DNA of 12,828 nucleotides from Atopostipes sp043425375 (GCA_043425375.1 JBHWQC010000073.1:1-12828); one strand, 5' to 3'. Counted from the stretch's first letter, positions 1 to 6,920 are shown. Translations and numbers: made by a program. Notes: generated from the sequence alone by a model not told the origin.

Positions 1-840
1 CTACAATTTATGGAACACAATTCCCTGCAAGCAGCCCGTGACGGCTTTGTTGAAGAGCTAGAAGCTTCAGCTATCGACGTAACGATTGAAGACATGAACG
101 CACAAGGTGATCAGTCGAATCTTCAAAGTATGAGTGAGCAACTATCAGCAAACAATGACTTAATGTTAGCTATTGCAACACCGGCGGCTCAGTCACTTGC
201 AACGGTTGAGCAAGAAAAACCCATTCTGTTCACTGCTGTGACCGATCCTGAAGATGCGGGCTTAGTTGAAAGCAATGAAGCGCCTGGAATGAATTTAACA
301 GGAACAAGCGATATGGTTCCTATTGAAGAACAAATTGCTCTCCTCTTGTCGATTGTTCCAGAGGCGGAAACAGTAGGAATTGCCTACAACTCGAGTGAGC
401 CAAACTCTCAAATCCAGGCAGATTTAGCAATAGCTGAGCTGGAAAACCAAGGCGTTGAAGCGGTTGTTCAAACAGTAACCACAACCAACGATGTCCAAAC
501 TACACTCACAAGTTTGGCGCAGGATGTAGACGGTATCTACTTGCCGACAGACAACACAATGGCCAGTACAATGGCGATTATCGGTGAAATTGCTATTGAA
601 TACCAACTGCCAGTAGTTGCCGGTGCTGGCGCAATGGTAGAAGACGGTGGACTGGCAACGTATGGAATTAATTATACAGACTTAGGACGACAAACCGCTC
701 AAATCGCTCTGCGTATTTTAGAAAACGGCGAAGACCCCGCAGAAATAGCGGTAGAAACTTCCGATAATCTCGAATTAATTGTGAACGAAGAAATGGCTGA
801 AGCTTTAGGAATTGACCCTGCAAGTATTTCAGTCGATTAA
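1..840 (+). CDS. ABC transporter substrate-binding protein, TrpX/DUF534 type (5' end outside window)
   Basis: The reading frame is open from base 1 (Leu-Gln-Phe before the first Met at 10), so the start, signal peptide and lipobox lie upstream of the window. The visible 279 residues match the ABC_sub_bind (PF04392) fold seen in TrpX-like lipoproteins. The conserved start of lobe 1 (EHNSLQAARDGF), the FTAVTDPEDAGLV hinge segment, the NLTGTSD loop and GIAYNSSEPNS at the second lobe are all present. Full family members are about 320-340 residues, so about 50 are missing. Such proteins bind a small ligand (tryptophan or another amino acid in characterised cases) outside the membrane and deliver it to a permease/ATPase pair. 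No permease or ATPase gene follows; a terminator comes directly after. Any partners must be upstream, or this is an orphan. The chain is strikingly acidic. Family call is confident; ligand unknown. Confidence 0.88.
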   Translation, partial: LQFMEHNSLQAARDGFVEELEASAIDVTIEDMNAQGDQSNLQSMSEQLSANNDLMLAIATPAAQSLATVEQEKPILFTAVTDPEDAGLVESNEAPGMNLTGTSDMVPIEEQIALLLSIVPEAETVGIAYNSSEPNSQIQADLAIAELENQGVEAVVQTVTTTNDVQTTLTSLAQDVDGIYLPTDNTMASTMAIIGEIAIEYQLPVVAGAGAMVEDGGLATYGINYTDLGRQTAQIALRILENGEDPAEIAVETSDNLELIVNEEMAEALGIDPASISVD

Positions 841-856
841 ACCTTCTTATAAGAGA

Positions 857-884
857 AAGCATTCGCTGCGGCGAGTGTTTTTTT
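857..884 (+). terminator. Rho-independent terminator of the substrate-binding protein gene
   Basis: A 10-bp stem (857-866 with 871-880, two G-T pairs) closes a TGCG loop and runs into a T tract at 878-884, 17 bases after the stop codon. Confidence 0.85.
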
Positions 885-902
885 CTTTGGAACTCGGTCT
901 AG

Positions 903-1012
903 CAGTTGTGTTTCTTAATTTCACAACAGCTTAGAACCATTTACCTGTTGCGTTTTTGAGATTCATAACAGCCTAGTCCGGATGACCTGTCGCATTTTGG
1001 AATTTCACAACA
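903..1012. repeat. Degenerate 42-bp tandem repeat array (array A), hairpin-forming units
   Basis: Two full units (903-944 and 945-986) and one partial unit (987 to about 1012) align with an exact 42-bp step. Each opens with a CTGTYGYR-like segment and has, about 11 bases later, a TTTCACAACA-like segment. In unit 1 these form a perfect 6-bp inverted repeat, GTTGTG (905-910) with CACAAC (922-927). Units 2 and 3 keep it only partly. The linkers also resemble each other (AGCTTAGAACCA and AGCCTAGTCCGG). The array sits between two convergent terminators and shows no reading frame of note. Function unknown; similar arrays lie near 10021 and 10426. Confidence 0.6.
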
Positions 1013-1021
1013 AGCAGATGC

Positions 1022-1059
1022 AAAAAAAGCCGCTTCAACTGTTAAAGTCAAAGCAGCTT
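1022..1059 (-). terminator. Rho-independent terminator for the DUF554/small membrane protein unit
   Basis: On the minus strand a 13-bp stem (1047-1059 with 1027-1039, including G-T pairs) with a 7-base loop is followed by seven T residues (1022-1028). It lies just beyond the stop of the gene at 1070. Confidence 0.85.
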
Positions 1060-1069
1060 GTTCAGAAAT

Positions 1070-1255
1070 TTATAATGAAATGCCGAATAATATAAAGAAT
1101 AAAATGGCGAGGCCTAAAAAGATGAACGTTCGTTTAAAATCTAGAGTTGACGACTGATTTTTTCGAAAGAGATTAATGAGAGCCGATACAAAAAATAAAA
1201 AGGCGCCCATTAAAGAAATCAGCATAATTAATAAAAAGATATCTGCGAGATCCAA
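1070..1255 (-). CDS. Small two-helix membrane protein, function unknown
   Basis: A 61-residue protein with two hydrophobic segments, about residues 4-29 and 43-60. They are separated by a short basic, polar loop (RKNQSSTLDFKR), as expected for a hairpin with the loop in the cytoplasm. The start is TTG at 1255, supported by an AAAGGA ribosome binding site 8 bases upstream; the next Met would remove half of the first helix. It follows the DUF554 gene by 29 bp and precedes a strong terminator, so the two are probably cotranscribed. I recognise no family. It could be an accessory to the DUF554 protein or an unrelated small membrane protein. That it is a gene is likely from the RBS, operon position and terminator. 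Confidence 0.65.
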   Translation of the reverse strand: MDLADIFLLIMLISLMGAFLFFVSALINLFRKNQSSTLDFKRTFIFLGLAILFFILFGISL

Positions 1256-1284
1256 TCAGAACATCCTTTCTTCTCCTCATTTCT

Positions 1285-1962
1285 TTACATAAATTGCATA
1301 AATAAAATCGGTAAAAATATCGCAGGCACGAAATTCATAATTTTAATATTTGTCATTTCAAGCAAATTTAAGCCCATTCCAATCAGCAAGAGCGACCCAA
1401 TCGTTGTGATTTCAATAATAACGGCATCATGTAAAAGTGGCGCTAAAAACTGCGCGAATAAAATTAAGGCGCCTTGATAAAGAAGCAACGGGATACTTGA
1501 AAAAGCGACACCAATGCCTAAAGTAGACGTTAATAAAATAGCTGAAATACCATCAAGTACACTTTTCGTATAAAGCGTGGAATTGTCACCAAGCAGCCCA
1601 CTCTCTAACGACCCGACAATCGCCATCGACCCGATACAAAATAACATCGTCGCGCTTAAGAATCCTTGCGAGAAATTATTTTGTGCACCGTCTGTTTGAA
1701 ATTTGTGACCCAACCAGTCTACAAAGTGATCTACATACCCATTAATATCGATGCCTTCCCCGATTAAAATACCAAAGACCATTGATAAAATCATGACCAT
1801 TGAATTTTCCCCTTGCATCACACCGGTAATTCCAATCGATAAAACCACTAAACCGATTCCTTGCATTAGTGCTTTATTAATCCGTTCTGAAATTTTTCGC
1901 CCCATTACTAATCCTACAAGGCTGCCGATTATTACAACCACACTATTGATTATTGCTCCCAT
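1285..1962 (-). CDS. DUF554 family integral membrane protein (YqgA-like)
   Basis: A 225-residue polytopic membrane protein matching DUF554 (PF04474, YqgA family). The N-terminus GAIINSVVVIIGSLVG is the family's usual first helix, and the glycine-rich GILIGEGIDI and FCIGSMAIVGSLE segments are also characteristic. About six to seven hydrophobic segments cover the chain. The substrate is unknown; members are often annotated as possible transporters. I chose the ATG at 1962 because homologues begin with this helix. A TTG at 1989, in frame and with AAAGG 7 bases upstream, would add nine polar residues and cannot be excluded. The ATG has AGGGAG only 3 bases upstream, a short spacing. It is the first gene of a two-gene unit with the 61-residue membrane protein. 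Confidence 0.85.
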   Translation of the reverse strand: MGAIINSVVVIIGSLVGLVMGRKISERINKALMQGIGLVVLSIGITGVMQGENSMVMILSMVFGILIGEGIDINGYVDHFVDWLGHKFQTDGAQNNFSQGFLSATMLFCIGSMAIVGSLESGLLGDNSTLYTKSVLDGISAILLTSTLGIGVAFSSIPLLLYQGALILFAQFLAPLLHDAVIIEITTIGSLLLIGMGLNLLEMTNIKIMNFVPAIFLPILFMQFM

Positions 1963-2008
1963 ATACTCCCTGCTTTCAATCGACTTCAATTTTAAACCTT
2001 TAACAATG

Positions 2009-2017
2009 ATTATAACA
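2009..2017 (-). promoter_or_regulatory. Extended -10 promoter for the DUF554 gene
   Basis: On the minus strand TGTTATAAT matches an extended -10 (TGnTATAAT) exactly. The -35 region is weak, as is usual for extended -10 promoters. It lies 47 bases upstream of the ATG at 1962. Confidence 0.6.
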
Positions 2018-2053
2018 CAAGAGAGTAACTCCTTTTACTAAAAAGTGGGCATG

Positions 2054-2092
2054 AAAAAGCTTGATATGGACTGGGAGTAATCCATATCAAGC
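2054..2092 (-). terminator. Rho-independent terminator of the alcohol/aldehyde dehydrogenase operon
   Basis: A perfect 12-bp stem (2059-2070 with 2081-2092) with a 10-base loop is followed on the minus strand by five T residues (2054-2058). It starts about 10 bases after the aldehyde dehydrogenase stop codon. Confidence 0.9.
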
Positions 2093-2102
2093 ACGGGAAA
2101 CA

Positions 2103-3479
2103 TCATCTAGCAATCAATCGAATCACTTTTTCTTTAAAATTGGTATAAGGCGGGTAACGGAACGGAATGTCAAACAGAGTGGTTTTCTCCGTTATCCCTT
2201 TTAGATGACTAAAAGTCTCGAAACTATATTTTCCATGATAGCTCCCCATTCCGCTGCCCCCAACTCCACCAAATGGCAGGTTGTTATTGGCGAAATGAAT
2301 CAGCGTATCATTAATCGCTCCGCCGCCGAAAGATAAATAGCTACTGATATACTCTTTCACCGCTTTGTCTTCCGTAAATAAATAAAGCGCAAGTGGTTTC
2401 TCACGGTCGCGAATCACCTCAATCGCCTCATCTAGTGAAGAATACGAAAGGACCGGCAATACCGGGCCAAAAATTTCCTCTTGCATAATGTCGGAATCCA
2501 AAGCCGGTTCATCCACAAGGGTTGGTGCAATTTTTCGTGTAGCCGCATCCGCTTGTCCGCCATACAAGAGGGTTTCATCCGCAAACAATCCTTGAATCCG
2601 CTCGAAGTGTTTTTCATTAATAATGCTAGGAAAATCCTCATTACTAAACACATCTAAGCCATGCAGTTTCTCAAACGCTTGTTGCACCAGCAGCACAAAA
2701 CGGTTCTTGACCGATTCATGCACTAACACATAATCCGGCGCAATACATGTCTGACCCGCATTCACCGTTTTCCCCCAGGCAATCCGCACAGCCGCTTTAA
2801 CTAAATCTGAATCCTCGGTCACAATCGCCGGACTCTTGCCGCCCAATTCTAACGTCACAGGTGTCAATGTCTCACTCGCCGTTTTCATCACTTCACGGCC
2901 GACTCGATCACTGCCCGTGAAAAACAAGTAATCAAAATTATCTTTAATCAAGTTTTGCGTAGTTTCGGCTTCTCCTTCCACCACTGTAATATATTCAGGT
3001 GAAAAAGTGTCTGCGATCATCTCTTTCATCAAAGCCGATGAATGGGGTGTCGTCTCTGAAGGCTTTAAAACCACCGTATTCCCGGCAGCGATAGCACCAA
3101 TCATAGGTGTCAGCGATAAGGTAAAGGGATAATTCCAAGGGGAAATGATTAAGACATTCCCAAACGGTTCCGGAATCACTTGGCTTTTGGAATAAAAATG
3201 CATCAACGATGTTGGGACGCGTTTTGGTTTCATTAAAAATTTGAGATTTTTGAGCATGTAATTCAGCTCATCATAAATCATTAATATTTCAGTCGCATAA
3301 GCCTCAAAATAGGCTTTTCCAAAATCTGCCTCGACAGCTACCGCTATACGGTCTTTATTTTCGTTCAACATCTGTTTAAATCGCAAAAGCATCTCTTTAC
3401 GAAAGGCATAGCTTAAAGTTTTTCCAGTCGCAAAAAAATCTTCTTGGGCTTGTTTGCTGTAATAATTGGGTCTATTCAT
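2103..3479 (-). CDS. NAD(P)-dependent aldehyde dehydrogenase, ALDH3-like
   Basis: A complete 458-residue cytosolic enzyme that oxidises aldehydes to carboxylic acids with NAD(P). The catalytic Cys245 lies in AGQTC and the general-base Glu211 in ELGGKSP. The PWN motif (114-116), the cofactor lysine in LKPSE (Lys139), FTGS (187-190) and EIFGP (335-339) are all intact. The short chain and the C-terminal HGKYSFETFSHLKG segment point to the ALDH3/YwdH group rather than the longer ALDH2 type. The ATG at 3479 has AAAGGAG 6 bases upstream. It overlaps the last 8 bases of the upstream alcohol dehydrogenase gene, which implies translational coupling. The pair would convert an alcohol to its acid, or work on a shared aldehyde. 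Physiological substrate not predictable. Confidence 0.92.
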   Translation of the reverse strand: MNRPNYYSKQAQEDFFATGKTLSYAFRKEMLLRFKQMLNENKDRIAVAVEADFGKAYFEAYATEILMIYDELNYMLKNLKFLMKPKRVPTSLMHFYSKSQVIPEPFGNVLIISPWNYPFTLSLTPMIGAIAAGNTVVLKPSETTPHSSALMKEMIADTFSPEYITVVEGEAETTQNLIKDNFDYLFFTGSDRVGREVMKTASETLTPVTLELGGKSPAIVTEDSDLVKAAVRIAWGKTVNAGQTCIAPDYVLVHESVKNRFVLLVQQAFEKLHGLDVFSNEDFPSIINEKHFERIQGLFADETLLYGGQADAATRKIAPTLVDEPALDSDIMQEEIFGPVLPVLSYSSLDEAIEVIRDREKPLALYLFTEDKAVKEYISSYLSFGGGAINDTLIHFANNNLPFGGVGGSGMGSYHGKYSFETFSHLKGITEKTTLFDIPFRYPPYTNFKEKVIRLIAR

Positions 3480-4683
3480 CAGTATCTCCTTTCACTATTC
3501 TAAACGCTTCAACTAAATCATTCGGCTTAAAAATCACCGGTACGGGGTATAAAGGATTAGCTTCACTTTCGGCATGGGCTGTCAGCTCTTCTAAGTCAGC
3601 TTCGTGGATTTCAGGAATAGACGGTGGGATTCCCATGTAATCATTCATCTCTTCAATTTTTTGAATAAACAATTCGGCATTTTCTTCTACAGTATTTTCT
3701 GCCTTCGCAATTCCCGCCTCTTTCGATAACTCGGCCAGATCTTCATGGACAGCCTTTCCGTACAAACGCAAAATAATCGGCAGAATCGTCGCATTCGTTT
3801 GACCATGGGGCAAATCATAAAATGCACTTAAGGCATGAGACATCGCATGGACATAGCCGACATACGCCCGGTGGAAAGCTCGCCCTGCATAATAGGAAGC
3901 TTTTAACATATTTTCTCGCGCTGTATCATTCTTATTATTATCGTACGCTTCGATTAAGTTTTCAAAAATGAGCTGGACGGCTTCTTTGGCGTATTGTTCC
4001 GTCTGTTCGGTGTTACTTTGTCCAATAAACGCTTCTACCGCATGGGTCAAAGCATCCATTCCCGGACCGGCAACCAGATGTTTTGGTAAAGTTGTTGTCA
4101 AATTGGCATCCAAAACTGCCACATTCGGAATCAGGTGGGTGTCCATAATCGTAATTTTCTTTCGATTCTCTGTGTCTGAAATCACAGCAGCTAAAGTCCC
4201 TTCGCTGCCTGTGCCTGCCGTTGTTGGCACCGCAATTAAAAAAGGCGTGTCATCGCGAACGGTCATTAATCCTTTAAACGATTCCAAAGGTTTTTCTGGT
4301 TTAATGATGGCGATTCCTGCTGCTTTTGCCGAATCTAAAACCGAACCGCCGCCAACCGCCAGCATCGCATCCGCCTGAAAATGATTGTAGGCAATCGCAA
4401 TTTCCTCGCATATTTCTACTGTCGGATTAGGCTTCACCCGGTCGTAAATGTCATAAGCAATTTCTTTTTCCTCAAGGTTTTTTAGAAAATCGTCCAGTAA
4501 ACCGGAATCGCGAACCCCCTGGTCGGTCACAATCAACAATCGGGCGACTTGTTGTTCAATCAAATCATTTGGAAGCTTTTTAAAACGATCCTCTCCGATA
4601 AGTAATTGAGGTTCATGCCAGTCTAAGGCATGAGCCGCCGGTCGAGCGACCGCTTGAAACGAACGAGTCAGTAATTTGTACAT
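3472..4683 (-). CDS. Iron-containing (group III) alcohol dehydrogenase
   Basis: A 403-residue NAD(P)-dependent alcohol dehydrogenase that interconverts a primary alcohol or diol and its aldehyde. The nucleotide-binding GGGSVLDS (111-118) and the PTTAGTGSE motif (153-161) are present. The metal ligands Asp210 and His214 (GMDALTHAVEAF), His279 and His293 (the latter in LPHGQTNA) show the family spacing of 4 and 14. Length is slightly above the family's usual 380-390 because of an N-terminal extension of about 20 residues. I chose the ATG at 4683 because AGGAGG lies directly before it. An in-frame GTG at 4716 lacks a good site. It is the first gene of the operon, with the aldehyde dehydrogenase overlapping its 3' end. 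Substrate not predictable. Confidence 0.92.
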   Translation of the reverse strand: MYKLLTRSFQAVARPAAHALDWHEPQLLIGEDRFKKLPNDLIEQQVARLLIVTDQGVRDSGLLDDFLKNLEEKEIAYDIYDRVKPNPTVEICEEIAIAYNHFQADAMLAVGGGSVLDSAKAAGIAIIKPEKPLESFKGLMTVRDDTPFLIAVPTTAGTGSEGTLAAVISDTENRKKITIMDTHLIPNVAVLDANLTTTLPKHLVAGPGMDALTHAVEAFIGQSNTEQTEQYAKEAVQLIFENLIEAYDNNKNDTARENMLKASYYAGRAFHRAYVGYVHAMSHALSAFYDLPHGQTNATILPIILRLYGKAVHEDLAELSKEAGIAKAENTVEENAELFIQKIEEMNDYMGIPPSIPEIHEADLEELTAHAESEANPLYPVPVIFKPNDLVEAFRIVKGDTDE

Positions 4684-4742
4684 TATCCTCCTGCTTTCTT
4701 TATTTTTTATATACACGTGTTCACTCTTTCTTTTTTAAATGT

Positions 4743-4786
4743 ATCATAAAAAGATTAATATTTTGAGTAAGACGCCTAGAACTAGG
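4743..4786 (-). promoter_or_regulatory. Possible promoter region and inverted repeat upstream of the alcohol dehydrogenase gene
   Basis: On the minus strand TATGAT (4743-4748) is a reasonable -10, but no good -35 stands at the right distance. Upstream of it an inverted repeat, CCTAG (4775-4779) with CTAGG (4782-4786), could be an activator or repressor site. I found no cre or Rex box here. Low confidence. Confidence 0.3.
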
Positions 4787-4855
4787 ATATTAATTTTGGT
4801 CGAAGTATGTATTTTTTAAACATTTGATTAAAATAAAATAATTACTGCAAAAGAA

Positions 4856-4884
4856 TTGACTTCAACTCTTAATGCTTATAATAT
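4856..4884 (+). promoter_or_regulatory. Sigma-A type promoter for the membrane protein/regulator operon
   Basis: TTGACT (4856-4861) and TAATAT (4879-4884) are 17 bases apart. An overlapping TATAAT (4877-4882) gives a 15-base spacer. The region is AT-rich and lies about 45 bases before the ATG at 4926. Confidence 0.7.
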
Positions 4885-4909
4885 AAAGTAACTTTAAAAT
4901 ATAAAGTAA
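4881..4909 (+). promoter_or_regulatory. Direct-repeat operator candidate for the downstream regulator
   Basis: ATATAAAGTAA occurs at 4881-4891 and again at 4899-4909, an 18-bp step. Between them AAAGTaACTTT (4885-4895) forms a near-palindrome. The block overlaps the -10 and the expected transcription start, so a protein bound here would block initiation. The operon ends with a small winged-helix regulator gene, which makes autorepression a reasonable inference. Confidence 0.45.
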
Positions 4910-4925
4910 AGATGGGGTGATCATT

Positions 4926-5300
4926 ATGAAAAATCATGATAAATATTTAACTGATTTCAATGTTATAAAGCAAGCTATCGGTCAGTCAAAGAACAACAAC
5001 CAGTGGATTCGAAATCTTTTTTTAATCATGGGTATTATGAGCAGTTTTTTATTCGTTGCTCAACTTATTGCAAATCTATTCATTTTAGACTACTCCCTTA
5101 TTTCTATCGTATCACCGTTATTAAAACTGAGCCTTTATTTTTTGTCAGCAGTATTGTTACTTAGAATTGCATACAAGGCAAAAAGGCACACGAATATCTT
5201 CTTTCGATTATTTATTTCATTGTTTATATTAGCTTCAGTAATACTGCCGATTGTTTTTTTTTATGATCAGAAGTTTTTCGGCATTCACAGCTATGGATAA
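4926..5300 (+). CDS. Membrane protein, N-terminal half (reading frame broken at a T9 tract)
   Basis: This frame encodes 124 residues: a polar N-terminus of about 27 residues, then three hydrophobic segments (about 28-52, 55-80 and 92-113), and stops soon after. The start is the ATG at 4926, whose upstream GGGGTGATC pairs well with the 16S rRNA end; the GTG at 4917 lies inside that site. The third hydrophobic segment crosses nine T residues (5254-5262). Removing one T would carry it on into the frame that ends at 5601. That would give a single 224-residue, six-helix protein. I therefore read this as the first half of one gene broken by a +1 insertion. It could also be phase-variable, rescued by slippage, or a sequencing error. 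Family not recognised. Confidence 0.7.
   Translation: MKNHDKYLTDFNVIKQAIGQSKNNNQWIRNLFLIMGIMSSFLFVAQLIANLFILDYSLISIVSPLLKLSLYFLSAVLLLRIAYKAKRHTNIFFRLFISLFILASVILPIVFFYDQKFFGIHSYG
5254..5262 (+). other. T9 homopolymer at the frameshift point
   Basis: Nine consecutive T residues lie where the membrane-protein frame must shift. Tracts of this length are prone to replication and transcription slippage. Confidence 0.75.
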
Positions 5301-5601
5301 CAACCTATTACTACTGGCAATTCAGCAAATGAATGAGTTTTTAAATATATTTATCTTCTCCATCTCACTTATTATTGCGGGTAGTATTACTGAGAATGGA
5401 ACATTTACAATTCTGAGTATATTAAATCTCTTCATTTACTTCATTCTTTTCACAATAAACGATGCTATAACAATCTCTCAAGTGCAAATGGTGAGTATAC
5501 AGTTTAGCAATTTATACAGTGGGTTCATTATTTCAATTGGCTACATTTTATTAGCTAGTATCTTATTTTACAAAGGTGCAAAAATCGATGAAAATAGATG
5601 A
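5263..5601 (+). CDS. Membrane protein, C-terminal half (continuation of the gene broken at the T9 tract)
   Basis: This frame encodes three further hydrophobic segments: LNIFIFSISLIIAG, then ILSILNLFIYFILF, and a last one ending ILLASILFYKGA. A short charged tail (KIDENR) follows. Neither the ATG at 5263 nor the one at 5293 has a ribosome binding site, and the frame is closed by a TAA at 5239. It is therefore unlikely to be an independent gene. Joined to the preceding half it completes a six-helix protein. Its 3' end overlaps the regulator gene start (5588) by 14 bases, as in intact membrane-protein/regulator pairs. Confidence refers to this being part of a broken gene, not to translation as it stands. 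Confidence 0.6.
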   Translation: MIRSFSAFTAMDNNLLLLAIQQMNEFLNIFIFSISLIIAGSITENGTFTILSILNLFIYFILFTINDAITISQVQMVSIQFSNLYSGFIISIGYILLASILFYKGAKIDENR

Positions 5602-5881
5602 AATTTCAAAAGTTTTTAGTTCTCAATTGAGAATCGCAATAATCAGTACTTTAGTTAATCAAGATATGGTTTTTTCAGAATTGAAAGAAGAGACCGGTGC
5701 AACGGATGGGAATTTAAGTGTACAACTCAAAAATTTAACTAAATCGGGGTTTGTATCCTCAAAAAAGGGACTCTTTTCTGACAAAATAGCTACATCATAT
5801 AGTCTTACAGAAAAAGGTTTACAGGAATTTGAACAATATGTGTTGTTGTTAGAATCTGTATTTAAAAATCGTGAAAGTTAA
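5588..5881 (+). CDS. Winged-helix transcriptional regulator (HTH_34/ArsR-MarR-like)
   Basis: A 97-residue DNA-binding protein made almost only of one winged helix-turn-helix. Helix 1 lies at about residues 4-22 (SSQLRIAIISTL). The HTH spans about 27-53, with recognition helix DGNLSVQLKNLTKSG. The wing is around 55-70, and a C-terminal helix (TEKGLQEFEQYVLLLES) probably dimerises. The layout fits the stand-alone HTH_34 (PF13601) regulators. No Cys or His metal site is seen, so the signal is unknown. The ATG at 5588 has AAAGGTG 9 bases upstream; an in-frame GTG at 5576 lies within that site. It overlaps the membrane protein gene, and a bidirectional terminator follows. It probably controls its own operon through the repeats at 4881-4909. 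Confidence 0.85.
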   Translation: MKIDEISKVFSSQLRIAIISTLVNQDMVFSELKEETGATDGNLSVQLKNLTKSGFVSSKKGLFSDKIATSYSLTEKGLQEFEQYVLLLESVFKNRES

Positions 5882-5899
5882 GTAAGTTATTGAAAGATT

Positions 5900-5931
5900 A
5901 AAAAAAGTCACTCATCAGGGTGACTTTTTTT
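5900..5931. terminator. Bidirectional rho-independent terminator
   Basis: A-rich and T-rich arms flank GTCAC/GTGAC: stem 5900-5911 with 5920-5931, loop of 8. It lies between the convergent regulator gene (+) and hydrolase gene (-) and can serve both. Confidence 0.9.
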
Positions 5932-5938
5932 CTTCCTC

Positions 5939-6772
5939 TTAAATATTACTTTCCCGATAATAAATATTTCCTATTTCCCTTGGATTATGTGGAAGCCAAC
6001 GTCGCGGTTTGCTGGCGGCATAAATCGGACCCGTCTTCATCGTTTTTTGCAAACGTCTAGCCGCTGGTACTTTTGCATCTTCCCCGTCTAAAATTTTGCG
6101 TGCTAATTGGATATTATTGTCTAAAACGACTTTGTCTATTTCATAGGTTTCATGGTTAACAAGCACTCGATTAAAACGATCACTATGTGCACTAAATTTC
6201 ACCATAGCCTCGTAATGTTCGCTCACCGTTGAACTGTTGTCAAAAAACATTAGCGTGGGATGGGAAATCGCATCGCCAAAAATCGCTATCCGTTCTTCAG
6301 GAAGAATAAACACCATACTCCCTGCACTGTGGCCAGGTAAATTGTACGGCTGAATCGTGAGACCCCCTAAATCAAATGTGATCTCCTCTGTTAACGGCGT
6401 ATAAGGCGCTGTGCGAGCTGGCTCCCATAAGTTAGAATCTTCCTCAAAATCTTCCGATACATAATTGAGCATCAGCCGTCTGCGTAAATCCACTTGGCTT
6501 TGCCCTTCAATCATAGGGAAATCTCTTTCATTTAAATAAGCTGTTTCAAACTGGTTCGCACTGCCCACATGATCTGGGTGCCCATGCGATAAGACAAGGG
6601 TCACGGGTAAATCGGTAAGTGATTCAACGACCGCTTTTAAATCCCCATAACCCCAGCCTGCATCCAATAAAACAGCTTCTTTGTCGCCAATGAGTAAATA
6701 ACAACAGACATAGGTCATTTTGATACGGTAAATACGTTCCGTCACTTTTTCTACTTGATAAATCATTTTCAT
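5939..6772 (-). CDS. Metallo-beta-lactamase-fold hydrolase (glyoxalase II-like)
   Basis: A 277-residue cytosolic hydrolase of the metallo-beta-lactamase superfamily. The HxHxDH motif is intact as HGHPDH (His63, His65, Asp67, His68). The later ligands His148 (PGHSAGS), Asp167 (FGDAISH) and His207 (LVNHETYE) complete a two-metal site. The LLDAGWGYGD strand-turn after residue 30 is typical. About 60 residues follow the last His, longer than in minimal glyoxalase II proteins. The substrate cannot be told; thioesters, lactones and phosphodiesters are all used in this superfamily. GGAG lies before the ATG at 6772. An ATG two codons on (6766) is better spaced, and a TTG at 6781 overlaps the site. 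Transcribed alone, with terminators on both sides. Confidence 0.88.
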   Translation of the reverse strand: MKMIYQVEKVTERIYRIKMTYVCCYLLIGDKEAVLLDAGWGYGDLKAVVESLTDLPVTLVLSHGHPDHVGSANQFETAYLNERDFPMIEGQSQVDLRRRLMLNYVSEDFEEDSNLWEPARTAPYTPLTEEITFDLGGLTIQPYNLPGHSAGSMVFILPEERIAIFGDAISHPTLMFFDNSSTVSEHYEAMVKFSAHSDRFNRVLVNHETYEIDKVVLDNNIQLARKILDGEDAKVPAARRLQKTMKTGPIYAASKPRRWLPHNPREIGNIYYRESNI

Positions 6773-6808
6773 CGTCTCCAACTTTTTATAAATGCGTGCA
6801 GTTCCTTC

Positions 6809-6884
6809 AAGGTACCTTATATCATAACAAAAATAGAAGAAATAGGAATTAAATCTTAGTTATGGATTCTTTAAGGATAACTAA
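6809..6884. promoter_or_regulatory. Two inverted repeats upstream of the hydrolase gene
   Basis: AAGGTACCTT (6809-6818) is a perfect 10-bp palindrome. It lies just downstream of a possible minus-strand -10 (TATGAT). Further up, TTAGTTAT (6856-6863) and ATAACTAA (6877-6884) form a perfect 8-bp inverted repeat. Either could be an operator; in AT-rich DNA they could also be chance. Confidence 0.25.
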
Positions 6885-6920
6885 TTCTCTGTCCATTCAT
6901 TTATATCCTATATAGACGTC

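Noticed and set aside
424..862. Two short minus-strand frames (424-606 and 668-862)
   Set aside because: Antisense to the substrate-binding protein gene, no start signals, Cys-rich or Arg/Leu-rich shadow translations.
905..927. Array A unit 1 as a Rex box
   Set aside because: TTGTG and CACAA are present but the spacing gives a 21-bp rather than 18-bp site, and it lies between terminators, not at a promoter.
903..1012. Array A as a CRISPR array
   Set aside because: The repeats are degenerate, the linkers resemble each other, there are only two to three units, and no cas genes are present. Array C fails for the same reasons.
3968..4378. 136-codon plus-strand open frame
   Set aside because: It lies wholly inside the intact alcohol dehydrogenase gene on the other strand and has no ribosome binding site or recognisable protein features.
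4711..4718. ACACGTGT palindrome near the alcohol dehydrogenase start as a cre
   Set aside because: Two required positions of the cre consensus mismatch; an 8-bp palindrome alone is weak evidence.
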